From positions 2,177,501-2,241,500 of the forward strand of contig OX327703.1 of assembly GCA_946807835.1 (NCBI GenBank): DNA of 64,000 nt, in the 5' to 3' direction. The notes under the pieces are model-generated. The model saw only the letters and a list, made by a program, of their open reading frames with translations. It was not told where the DNA came from and did not search any database. Each line of letters starts with the position of its first letter. The first letter of the stretch is position 1. Shown here in pieces: positions 24,860 to 35,320 of the stretch. Source of the DNA: Ailanthus altissimus (taxonomy: Eukaryota > Streptophyta > Magnoliopsida > Sapindales > Simaroubaceae). Made by a program: the position numbers and the translations under genes.

Positions 24860-25408
24860 ATGGATGACATTCTAAAAAATTTGAAAAAGTGTTTTCCCTC
24901 ATTGCCTCAAAATTCCTTGAAGAAAATTTACCAAGCAAGATGTGAAAGATTAAGGTTATTAATGATTATGAATATACCTGTTGATTTACGTTGGTTAATT
25001 GAAGCCAAAGTTAGATTGACAGGTGAATTTTCAGACTCATTAATTTCCTACATGCCTAGCTTAGGTAAAAGCTCTTTTTCAAAAAAATGAAGAGCAAAAC
25101 GATTAAATGTTTGTTACAAGTGTGCACGCACGACTTGCAACACACGTTGCCGCACTTTAGGAATGGTGTCTGTAAATCGTGAAGATAAAATTAGGTTCAT
25201 TAAGGATGGCCTGAGTAAGGAGTCTTTAGATAATATCTTATCGACTCTTGAGACACATCCTAGTGGATATGTGCATATTGCAATTCATGAATTATGGGAC
25301 ATATTCCTAAAAGAACACGAGCGGTACAGTCTCGGGAATCTGACTTTGAAAGACCCTGTTTGCCAATTTATAAGAAAATTGGATGGGAAGCCTATCCCCG
25401 ACCCATAG
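24860..25408 (+). pseudogene. Short ORF of unknown function, split by one in-frame TGA
   Basis: ATG at 24860 opens 76 codons, then TGA at 25088-25090, then the same frame stays open to TAG at 25406-25408 (183 positions in all). The stop is flanked by a Lys/Arg-rich run, and a CGA-to-TGA change would explain it. Just after it comes a cysteine cluster with spacing C-x2-C-x4-C-x3-C (CYKCARTTCNTRC), which could bind zinc or nucleic acid. The N-terminal part is Leu/Lys-rich without a membrane segment; no signal peptide is seen. I do not recognise the protein. Its place between integrase and the captured LOG gene is where Athila elements often keep an extra ORF, but it is too short and too hydrophilic for a typical env-like product. 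Cysteine-rich basic proteins that bind RNA are one possible class; this is a guess. Confidence 0.5.
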
Positions 25409-25565
25409 AGGGCGTTTAAGCCGTTACTGGACGTAAAATCAGAGGAAGATGTGAGCCACAATCACAACTACTTGTATATATTTACTATAGCTGTTATTTT
25501 TAAATGTTTCATTTCAAACTCAAATGTCTTTTCAATAATCAACCACCTATAATCCTTTTTGAAAA

Positions 25566-25700
25566 TTTTGCATTTTAAGCCGACAACCCATGTGACTTTT
25601 CCAGCTAACAAATTGAAAATTGGTAAAAGGTATTGAATCTTGTATTTCAAGCCAATAGCCATGTGATTTAACTTTACAATACCTTTTGGCTCTATAAATA
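25566..25700 (+). promoter_or_regulatory. Promoter-like region of the captured LOG gene
   Basis: TATAAATA at 25693-25700 lies 66 bases before the LOG start codon, a normal plant distance. Upstream are two imperfect copies of a roughly 30-base segment, 25566-25595 and 25638-25666 (shared pattern 'ttg.atttyaagcc.a.a', ending in 'catgtga'). A purine-rich leader (25743-25753, 'caagagagagg') precedes the ATG. This is what a separate core promoter would look like, so the gene need not depend on LTR transcription. Function is inferred only. Confidence 0.5.
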
Positions 25701-25765
25701 CATTGCATTATTTCTGCATCTTTGTACAAACTCAAAATCATTCAAGAGAGAGGGTGATTGTAATC

Positions 25766-26419
25766 ATGGAAGGATCATCAACTCGTAAATTCACAAAAAT
25801 TTGTGTCTTTTGTGGATCCAGCCCTGGAAAAACTAGTGAGTTTATAGAAGCAGCAGAAACCCTTGGTAAGATGTTAGCTGAGCGCAATATTCATTTAGTA
25901 TATGGGGGAGGTAGTCTTGGATTAATGGGACGTGTGGCAACCGCTGCATAAAATAATGGCAGTCGAGTTTTGGGTATCATACCAAAAGCTCTAGCTGTTG
26001 GAGACATTGTAGGAAAAAAAATTGGGGATGAGTTACAGGTATCATCAATGCATGAACGAATTTCTTTTATGCTTCGTAATGCTGATGCCTTCATAGCTCT
26101 ACCTGGAGGTTTCGGAACATTGGAGGAAATTTTTCAAATTGTCTCATGGGCACAATTGCAAATCCATAAAAAACCCATTGGTTTGTTAAACGTTGATGGT
26201 TTTTATAATGGGTTGTTATCTTTTCTTGACTATACGGTGGAAAAACAATTCGTCTCATCTGCAGCACGACAGATCCTCATTTCTGCTTCAACTGTTGATC
26301 AGTTACTCGATGAACTACAAGCTTTTACACCTCTATCTGATCCAACAATGAGTCAGATAGATTGGTATACTGATAACAGTGAAAAGAAACGCATGATAGA
26401 TTTGACGCTTCATCTGTAG
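25766..26419 (+). pseudogene. Intronless LOG-family cytokinin-activating enzyme captured by the retrotransposon, one in-frame stop
   Basis: LOG enzymes release active cytokinin bases from riboside 5'-monophosphates in the cytosol. ATG at 25766 ([19 protein letters not shown]) opens 217 amino-acid positions, the usual LOG length. The family landmarks are in order: [10 protein letters not shown] near residue 12, the nucleotide-binding loop [11 protein letters not shown] near 46, VLGIIPKAL near 67, SMHER near 93 with the conserved arginine, the signature PGGFGTLEE near 112, and GLLNVDGFYNGLLSF near 136. A single TAA at codon 62 (25949-25951) breaks the frame; otherwise no frameshift is seen. An internal ATG at 25970 could start a truncated protein keeping PGGxGTxxE but lacking the N-terminal loop. 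Plant LOG genes have several introns and this one has none, so it came from a processed transcript. It lies between intact LTRs and is therefore part of the mobile unit. Whether the stop is in all copies of the family is unknown. Confidence 0.88.
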
Positions 26420-27831
26420 CCTATCTATTTCTATGTATTTTTAAGCTTTTTTGTGTAGCTTGTTTTATTTATTTATTTATTTTTTTGTGTGGCTTGTTTT
26501 ATTGCAGGTTTAATTTTCAATAAAAGATGTTTCAGGTGATATCTTCTATATTTTACTCTTTCTATATTTTGACATTGAGGACAATGTCTCAATCTGGTTG
26601 GGGGGAGGATAGTTGATATATAATGTTAGTGTTAATTATTTTATTTTGTTGTTGTTATCACTTTGTTATGTAAAAAAAAAAAATTATCATGAATGGCGTG
26701 AGTAAAATGTTCATTTATGTATTCTTGAGACGCATTCTAGTTCTAGAATGGCAGAGTAAAGAGTACATTATAAACTTTTGAAACACATTCTAATTAGTTT
26801 ATTTTTAATGCATTTTATGTATAATTGTTTGTTGCTTAAGTTTTTGGTAACTCTTGCGTAAATAAATTTGCTTTACTATCGATGTATGATTTCAAAATTG
26901 TTTAGTTTAAATCACTTTCTCTATTTAGGTTACTAAAGAATAACTTCTGAAATTATTTCTTGAGAACAATACTAAGCCTTGTGGTAAGATGGATGATTCA
27001 ATATATATAGCCAAGAGAATTTCCATGTTTAAGTATACATATTATTTTCTAAACTCACATATCTTTTGTGAGTGAGTGGAGAGGTTTGAGATAACAGCTT
27101 ACGAACTTTCATTGATCCTTTGAAATGGTTAATTTTTATTTGGAATGACATTATTTGGGATGATGAATGATTTGGTTGCTTAGCTGAAGGATAAAAAAAA
27201 AAAAAAAATTAGAAAAGTATTATGGTGATAAATTGCTCTTATGTTATAATGATTCCTTATGTCTATCAAAAAAAAAAGAAAAGAAAAGAAAGAAAGAAAA
27301 GAAGTCAATTCAGTTCAATAAAGTTTTCATTCAATTTTAGAAGACTAAAGTCATTAGGAAGCAATCTTATCACCGAATTCTGTATTCGTAAGATTCGCAT
27401 TAAATAACTAAAGTCTTGAAGCTGGCATTTGACAATAATGGTTTGACTCTAAATATTTGATTTTCCTATCTTTGGATCAATGTTAGTTTGTCTGTCTGTC
27501 CTTAAATGTAACTTTTTCTTGAGCGATTATCTGTTTTCCAACTCCATGAGTGAAATCCTAAGTCAATAAACAAATTATTCACCTGTAAGGATATGGAGTT
27601 GAGGCTTTTACTTGGAACATTTTTAAGGCTATATATATGTTGTGGTTTGTGGTAAGAAGGCTTTGGCTTAATTCACACACACACAAAAATATTTTTGGAA
27701 GTTATGATTGAAATAACCTTTATAGCGATTATGATTTTAAAACTGACGTTTTGTTTGAAATACTTAGGTAGTGTTCAAATTTTATTTATGCTCGAATTGC
27801 TAGGGACTAGCAATAAGCCAGTTGGGCGGTG
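26420..27831 (+). other. 3' non-coding internal region of the Athila-like element with two purine-rich tracts
   Basis: No supported reading frame. A possible polyadenylation signal (aataaaa, near 26519) and an acceptor-like 'ttattgcag' (about 26500-26508) follow the LOG gene. A G-rich tract, ggttggggggagga (26597-26610), preceded by 'gaggacaatgtctcaa', resembles the conserved motif seen after the extra ORF in Athila-type elements. The true polypurine tract before the 3' LTR is weak (27817-27831, 'gccagttgggcggtg'). The purine run 27265-27300 is low complexity. Confidence 0.6.
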
Positions 27832-29269
27832 TGATGAACACTTGAAATTACACATTTAATAAGAGTTTTACATGATTATTTTGTATTACTAGTGTATTTA
27901 ATTTTCTTAACTTAAGTATGTTTACAATATTGTACTTAATTATCTTATAACTGTTTTGTGCCAGGTTCGGTAAAATGGGCATAACTTTCTACCTAAAGAT
28001 CCAATTGAGGTGATTCTTAATCCTGTGCAGAGATGACTCAATGGGCTAATATATTGTATTTCACAAAGTATTGGAAATTCGAGTGTTTAGAGGGTGAAAA
28101 TTGGCCTAGAACAGAATTGATCTGCAGTACAGGCCTAGTTTGAACAGTTATCAGTATTTGGCCCATAACTATAGAAATACATATCCAATACGTATGAGCT
28201 CACTCAATTTGGAAAGATAAGAGACTTATCTACAACTTTTATGTTTTGAGTGACAGCTAATTCGGATCACATCAATTCCAAATTGGATAATCAAGTGGGT
28301 GCCCAAGTGATAATGAATGCAAATTATTTTGCCACCATTCTTGACTTTCATCAACCAAGTGGTTCCCTCCAAATTTGTCTCGATTTATCCATGTTTTTCT
28401 ATAAATAGGTGGCTTGTTTATGCCTAAAGAATGTAATTAGAAAGTTAGAATTTAGTTCAAAATACTTTTCCTTTGTATCCATTTCCTTGTACTATTATTT
28501 CTCTTGTTTACTATTAAGTCATGTTATTTCTTCTTTCATTTCTTTTCTTTTCATTTAGTTTTATTATGTCCAAATAATTTTGTTTAAGCTAAGGTGAAAG
28601 GGTGAAGCTCTTGGCAAGGTAATAAGATATGTTTAATATTTATTCATGAATTTAATGCTTCATTTTTAAGTTATGCAAATTTATATATGATGTATTTATT
28701 TTGTTTGTAGAATTAATACCATTTCTTCTAAAGTAGTGATTCTTGATTTATTATTGACAAACTTAATACTTGGCACAATAAATTCTTGAAACCATTTACA
28801 AGATTTGGTTTATATAACCTTTCTTGTAAAGTGGGAGTCTTAATTTATTGTAGACAAATATAAAGATTGGCATAATAAATACTTGAACCCATTTATAAGA
28901 TTTTGTGTATAATAATTGAAAGAAATAAATACTAATCAATATATAAATGATAATGAACTTTAATTGCTATATTTTCCGGTTGGAACCTCCTTTGTGTGAG
29001 GATTCCAATTGAGTTATAAAAAAATAAAAAGTTAAATATATTCTTACTTCTTATGCCAAGAGTGAATCCCCGTAATCTTAGCTTTTTATTTGAATTGGTT
29101 AATTGAAATAATATTTACAAACATCTTATACTGCATTAATTATCTTTAAAGTGTTTATAATTTGTAATTTTAATTTTACTTCCCTGTGGATCGACCCCGT
29201 TCTCATCGGGTTATTTATTACTTCGACAATCCTGCACTTGGGAATAACTTCTATATTCTGGACGTGTCA
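27832..29269 (+). repeat. 3' LTR of the Athila-like element
   Basis: 1438 bp, TGATGAACAC to GGACGTGTCA, about 99.4% identical to the 5' LTR. It is followed directly by taaat, the right copy of the target duplication, and then by the interrupted chromovirus polyprotein. The frame at 29151-29372 runs off the LTR into the host element and is not a gene. Confidence 0.95.
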
Positions 29270-30544
29270 TAAATCATCAGGGAAGACATCTATAAACTCA
29301 TTCACCACTAGAACATCTTGTACTTTCACTTCTTTTTTATTTGTATCCACTACAGTCGTTAAGAAACACTGACAGCCCTTCTTAAGACTTTTGGCAAAGA
29401 GCATAACTTAGAACCTATAAAACTAAACTCAGGCTCCCTGGGTGGTTGAAAAATAACTTCTTTCTCAAAGCACTTAACATTAGCAATGTACATAGACAAC
29501 TAATCCATGCTAAATATAACATCAAAATCATACATATTTAAAATTATCAAATTTGCTTGTAGCACCTTATCTTCTATTTCAATCTTACACGATTTTATTA
29601 TATTTGTAGTACATATCAAATCTCCTAAAGGAGTTGCAACACATAAATCTACACCTAAAGGTTCTGGCACAACACTCATATTACTAACAAATGCATGTGA
29701 CATAAATGAATGCGTAGACCCCGAGTCAAAAAGAGCTAAACCATACTGGCCAGATATAAAAATTGTACCTGTTACTATAGAAGGTGAATCATCTGCTTTT
29801 TCCCTGGTAAGAGCATAGACTCTTGCTTGAGCTTTTTGATCGTTCCTAAATCCTCCTTGATCACTCTTCATCTCTGGACAATTCTGAATAAAATGACCTA
29901 TTTTTTTCACACTTAAAACAAAGCTCCATTCTTCCTGAAACACACCCCTCCATGTCGTTTCCCACATGTATCGCATAATGGGAAATCCTTCTTTTCAATG
30001 TCATCATTCGTCTGTCTCTTCTTTCCTTTTCACTTGTCAAACTTTTTCTAATTATTCTTAACCCAGGGTCTTTTTTCTGATTGATGCTAGCCCACATGCT
30101 TGGACTCAGATGGAACTGCTAATTCTTCATCACTTGCTAATATTTCAACCCTCTGTAGTACTGCACTATATGTCTGTAGATCAAGTACAGAGAGTAACCT
30201 TCTCACTTCTAGTTTAAGACCTATTAGAAACCGCTTGACCTTACATTTTTTCGTATCTACTAAGTGGGGAGCAAACTTGGACAACTCTTCAAACTTCCTA
30301 TTGTATTCTGTCACTGACATTGTACCTTGAGTAAGGTGGATAAATTCTGCTTCTTTCTCATCTTTTAGGGACTAGGGAAAGTAATTTTAATTAAATACTG
30401 CCTTGAATCTTTCCCATGCTATCTGGTTCTTATCAACATTCAACGTCCGCAAGGTCATCTCCTACTAATGATTGGCTCTCTCTTTGAGCATGTAAGTAGC
30501 ACAAGTCACTTTATATGAATCTAAACAATTGAGGAGATGGAATA
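29270..30544 (-). pseudogene. Gag and protease of the old chromovirus
   Basis: Minus strand from 30320 shows the retrotransposon gag core (MSVTEYNRKFEELSKFAP, KVKRFLIGLKLEVRRLL), then a broken zinc-knuckle region (29980-29880), then an aspartic protease with LALFDSGSTHSFMSH (about 29720) and MYDFDVIFSMD at 29500. From 29500 down to 29270 the translation leads towards DVFPDDL, the start of the RT. Frame changes near 30090 and 29980 disable it. Gag N-terminus, leader and primer site are missing: the sequence passes directly from gag into the interior of the LTR near 30544. Confidence 0.8.
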
Positions 30545-32651
30545 TCTTTTTAAAACATATAATATGAATACCATCACTCAACTACTATTTAGTAGCACTT
30601 CCATATCACATATCACATAATGAGTCAAATGTCACTCGTAGGTGACATACCGTATGAGAGGAATAGTACAAGTGAGGTTTAAATTACACATATATAAAGC
30701 TTATGCCGGAAGGTAAATACCAAACCCTCACCCTGATCATCGGTGAGTCCTCTCACATGCACCAATATGCCACCACACGAATATGATGACTCAATTTTCC
30801 TTTAGGTATCAATAAGATCCTCTCTACATACGGAACACATAACATATACCAATCCCGAAGGAAAGGCCACACATAAAGGCTCTACAAATCACATAAGATG
30901 CCTACTAAGTTAATAGTGAGTTCAAGCATCATAAAACAGAAAATGTTTCTCATGGACATATTACACTTCAAAAGCTTTTTTTGTTAATCACATTTCATTT
31001 TGGAAGCTCACTTTCAAAAACACATATATGTTATGTATATCCATGCTCACATTCATAAACACATGTCTTTCATATTTCATATCAAAATATACTTTGATAT
31101 AACATAAACATATTCTTAAGCACATTTACAAAATCATACATAATAATACCATGTTTATTGTGATTTCAAAAAAAAAAGTCTAGTATACTTACCTCTTAGC
31201 ACTTTCGGTTACAAGACTTAAATCTCATTAACCTATCAATGGAGATTAATCCTTTTATGAGCCTCAACATTCATACAAAATACTTTAAATAGCTTACAAA
31301 ATTACACATATTGTACTTATCACATCGAATTGGTCTAATTACTTGATTTCTCAAAACTTGTCATTATGACCACTTAGACTTAACAAAAATGTTTTATACA
31401 TAAAATGAGGTCCAATTATTCCAAAATCAGAATATATCATTCTTGACTCATATATCATTCTTATATATGAATATTATATCATAGTGCCTACACAATTCTA
31501 TTCCATAATCACTATTAAATCTAAACTATTAATCTAACAAGATCAAGATATTTACTAAACAATATTTAATCTCATAATTTTATAAAATCATATACTAACT
31601 CAAAATTTATAAAATTACTATAAAATTACTACAAAATTACACTTGATACATATCACAATTCATGATAAATATTTCACTTCAAAATCACTGCCAAAAGTAT
31701 TTTAAAAGTATTTCATTCTATAACTTTAAAAATCTGTTAATCAAATACTGTAATGAACTGATACAATTTAAAAAATTATAACAATTTAACCACATTGATC
31801 TAAATTCTCAATTCTATGTATATAATATTAGACATATACCCTTATCATATTTAATAAATTCGTAAATTTTGAAGATTATTCAGTAGATCAAAAATTGTTT
31901 GTCACTGAATCATACTATTAACACAAAATTTCTAGAATTTCAGGGTCATTTTGGTAAATTCACTACAAATTTAATTTCTGAAATTTTCAATAGATTCAAA
32001 GTCTCAAATAATTCTAGACATTTCTAATTTTATATTCTAAAAATTCAAAACCAGAATCGAAGCACAACAAGTTATAAAATTCATATATCATGAGAATATC
32101 AAGTAAAAATTCTACAATTCATCATGATTTATCAAGCTATCTACATAAATCATCATCAATTCTCACAATATCTTACAAAATTCACATCAAATCCTTAATT
32201 ATACATATTTTAAAAAATTAAAACGTAAAAGAATTAGCTAAATTAATACCAAGAAACTAAGAAAGGGTTATAATATACCTCTTAAAGCTTAAATTCTAAA
32301 TTTCTTCTTCTCTTTCTCTCCCATTTCTTTCTCTCTTTTCTCACTCTAAAAGAGGTGACTCGACCAAAATGAGTGAATTAGGGTTAAAAAAAATATATTT
32401 TTATACTAAAAGGCTAATTTTTAGTAATTATAAATTAGCCCCCAAAACTTTTAAAGTATTATAATTTGGTCCCTAAAATAAATCTAAAGTCTTACCATTA
32501 AACCTAATACTAATAATAGGTTCTTAATCTATACAAACACTACTAATAACAATACATAAATCAAGTATCAGCCACATACAAATAAAATATGTATATTTAT
32601 ATATATATATAAATATTTACTTTTATCGGTTGTGGATAAGTGGTTACTACA
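30545..32651 (-). repeat. 5' LTR of the old chromovirus, truncated (copy C)
   Basis: Collinear with positions 10093-12180 of copy B and ending at the same TGTAGTAACC terminus (32651 on the plus strand). About 520 bp of the gag-proximal end are missing together with the primer site and gag start, so one deletion removed the end of the LTR and the leader. The right flank aaatc is the target duplication. Confidence 0.8.
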
Positions 32652-32880
32652 AAATCTCTTTATAAGAACACAATGGTTTGATGTAGTCCTGCTAAAACCA
32701 TGATTCTCCATGAAAGAATCAAATTTCTTACAATTTTTTCTTCAACTTACATACCAAATCTTCCTTTCTTTTAACTCTGAATCCCTTAAACTACTCCGTG
32801 TAGATTTCCTCCTCTAAATCACCTTGAAGAAAGGTTGTGTTTACATCAAGCTTCTCAATCTCTAAGTTTAAGGGATTTTT
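32652..32880 (-). pseudogene. Ty1/copia reverse transcriptase fragment (copy 1, upstream part)
   Basis: Continues the copia RT interrupted at 9572: 'tctttataagaacacaatg' corresponds to 'tctttataaaaatacaatg' at about 33435 in copy 2. A stretch encoding the CHRLKQAPRQW-like part is deleted compared with copy 2. Near 32875 it gives way to a second copy of the copia RNase H region. Confidence 0.7.
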
Positions 32881-32889
32881 AGTGTTGTT

Positions 32890-35320
32890 CAACCTATCTG
32901 TGTACCCATACAACACAGGTTTATCACCACCAAAACACAAACATGTTTCAGAGGTGCCTCTAAGGTATCTAAAAATCTACTTCACAGTTGTCTAGTACCT
33001 TTTGTCAAGATTAGAGAGAAACCAACTAACAACACCAACTACAACCTAATACAGACAATAGCATACATCAAACTATCAACAACTGATGCATAAGGCACTA
33101 TACCCATTTTCTTTTTCTTTCTCACTTGTAAGACATTGCTTGGAACTAAGCTTAAAGTGACCTACAAGTGGTAAACTAACTAGTTTTGCCTTACTCATGT
33201 TGAGTCTTTCAAGAACCTTTTCAATGTAGTTTTCTTGAGATAACCATAATTTTTTATTTTTTTTTATCACGGGAGATCTTCATGCCAAGGATTTGTTTAG
33301 CCTGTCCTAAATCCTTTATAGCAAATGACTTGCTAAGTTCTTTCTTCAACCCTTCAACTTACTAACATTATGGACAATAATCAATATATCATTCATATAA
33401 AGCAAGAGAATAATGAAATCATTATCAGCAAACCTCTTTATAAAAATACAATGTTCTGATGTAGTCTTGCTGAAACCATGATTCTCCATAAAAGAATCAA
33501 ATTTCTTGTGCCACTGTCTCGGTGCCTGTTTTAGCCTATACAAGTTTTTCATCAACTTACATATCAAATCTTCCTTTCTTTAACTCTGAATCCCTTAAAC
33601 TACTTTATGTAGATTTCCTCCTCTAAAACACCATGAAGGAAAGCTATATTTACATCAAGCTGCTCAATCTTTAAGTTTAAATTTGCTATTAAACCAAGGA
33701 CAACTCAGATAGAAGACATCTTCACAATAGGAGAAAAAATCTATTCAAAATTAATTCTTTTCTTCTAACTAAACCCTTTCACAACCAACCTAGCCTTGTA
33801 CCTTAGTTGTGAGTTGTTTTCAGTCGCCTATAAACCCATTTGTTCTTCAAAGCTCTTTTACCCTTAAGTAGTTTTACTAACTCATAAGTGTGGTTCTTAT
33901 ACAAGGATTTTATCTCCTCTTGCATAGCTTTAAACCACTCATTGGTGTGTTGGTCAAACATAACTTCCTAGAAGTTTTTAAGTTCTCTCCCGTCTATAAG
34001 CATCATATACTCATGTGGCAGATATTTAGAGGAGTGAAAATGCTATCTTATAGATCTTCTTAATTGAGGCTCAACTAGTGGATCATATGGTTCTAAAGGT
34101 GCTTGCTCAACATGTTCTGTTGGACCATCACCTTCAACTATGTCATCAGAAACTTTTTATGTGTCTCTCCCATAATCATCATGAACTACAGGTGAAGGAA
34201 CTGATTTTGAAGTGTCAGGAATATGAATAATATCAGATTTTTGAGGCTCCTCATTTTTCTCTATCCCATCAACTATCTGATTTTCAAGAAATGTAACATC
34301 TCCACTTCTGATGATTTTATGACTCAATGGATCCCATAATATGTACCCAAAGTTTTCATGTGTGTAACCAAAAAGATACACTCCTTAGCCTTGTTATCAA
34401 GCTTCGACCTCCCATCTTTTGGAATATTAACAGATGCCCTATAACCAAATACCTTTAAGTGCTTATATAAAACATCTTTCCCAGTCTAAACTCTTTTAGG
34501 TACATCATCATCCAAAGGAGTTGAAGGAGAAAGGTTAATCAAATTAACTGCAGTCTGCATTGCTTTAACCCAAAAGTATTTAGGTAACTTTGCATCAGAG
34601 AGTATGCACTTGATTCTGTCTTGAATCGTTCTATCCATTCTGTCTGCCACGCTATTTTGCTAAGGATTTTTTGGCACAGTCTTCTCAAGTTTGATATTGT
34701 GGGATCTACAATACTACTCAAATAGTCCTCTGTATTCACCACCATTATCCGCCCTTACACATTTCAATTTTCTCACATTCTCTCTCTCAACCTTAACATG
34801 AAAATCTTTAAAGACATCAAGCACCTAATCTTTAGATTTTAGAGCAAAAATTCATACTTTTCTAGAACAGTCATTAATAAAAGTTATAAAATAAAGTGCA
34901 CCTCTATGTGTTCTAGTTTGTATAGTACATAAATCAGTGTGTATCAAATCATGCAAATTTGCTCTTCTAGATGGTAACAATTACGAAATGCAACTCTATG
35001 TGCCTTTTCTGCCAAACAATAATCACTTGGTTTAAGAGACATACTTGCCAAGCTAGCAGAACATTCTTCTTGGCTAGAACTTTAAGACCTTTCTCACTTA
35101 TGTGGCCAAGTTTTTTTCTGTCACAACTCAATGTCAGATTCTTTTGCTGCTACGTTGACATCTCTTTTTATGAACTTAGCTTCCATAATATTAAAAATGT
35201 TTATCTTCTTTCCTTTGGCTAGAATTATAGAACCTTTAATGAGCTTCCATTTTCCTTTATCAAATATTAAAGAAGAAACTCCAAGAGAGAGAATAGAAAG
35301 GTAGAGAGCATTCAAGTGCT
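32890..35320 (-). pseudogene. Ty1/copia pol, second partial copy (RNase H edge to protease)
   Basis: Minus-strand blocks from high to low coordinate: a pre-integrase part (35315-35121, DKGKWKLIKGSIILAKGKK and EAKFIKRDVNVAAKESD), then LGH..EKGLKVL-like text, then the integrase core (about 34960-34540, ALYFITFINDCSRKVWIF, RADNGGEYRG, NSVADRMNRTI). The post-integrase segment follows (34381-34157), then RT (33567-33346, MKNLYRLKQAPRQWHKKF and LLLYMNDIL; the usual DD reads ND) and the RT end (33270-33076, SQENYIEKVLERLNM). Stops and frameshifts occur throughout. It has no LTR at either end, so it is a truncated copy joined to copy 1. Confidence 0.8.

Larger units (their letters stand above)
17215..29269 (+). 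mobile_element. Young Athila-like Ty3/gypsy retrotransposon carrying a LOG gene
   Basis: 12,055 bp with two 1438-bp LTRs differing at about 8 positions by eye, and a perfect 5-bp target duplication taaat at 17210-17214 and 29270-29274. The order is 5' LTR, tRNA-Asp primer site (18659-18676), a repeat-bearing leader, gag-protease (19211-21691), RT-RNase H-integrase (21692-24643), a short unknown ORF pair (24860-25408), a TATA-containing spacer, a LOG-family ORF (25766-26419), 1.4 kb of non-coding sequence, a purine-rich tract and the 3' LTR. Gag and integrase sequence resemble the Athila lineage, whose members often carry an extra (env-like) ORF after pol; here that position holds the LOG ORF. 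Three in-frame stops are the only obvious coding damage. It sits inside an old chromovirus, between its protease and RT. Confidence 0.93.
9573..32651 (-). mobile_element. Old minus-strand Ty3/gypsy chromovirus, nested and decayed
   Basis: The element is bounded by two members of one LTR family (9573-12180 and 30545-32651). It is flanked by aaacc (9568-9572) and aaatc (32652-32656), a 5-bp target duplication with one later change; the interrupted copia RT reads on from one side to the other. Minus-strand order is gag (30540-29980), protease (29976-29500), RT (17214-16430), RNase H (16198-15752), integrase (15740-15613 and 13446-12648) and a chromodomain-type tail (12596-12200). Two later insertions split it, a copia solo LTR at 13452-15612 and the Athila-like element at 17215-29269. 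Without them it would be about 8.9 kb. The 2.6-kb LTR and chromodomain suggest the Tekay/Del group, by general resemblance only. Confidence 0.85.

Noticed and set aside
25703..25765. Longer N-terminus for the LOG ORF upstream of 25766
   Set aside because: The extension starts at a non-ATG codon and overlaps the TATA-proximal leader; family homology begins just after the ATG at 25766.
29151..29372. Frame crossing the 3' LTR border
   Set aside because: It repeats the LTR-encoded frame of 18534 and then reads the antisense strand of the old chromovirus.
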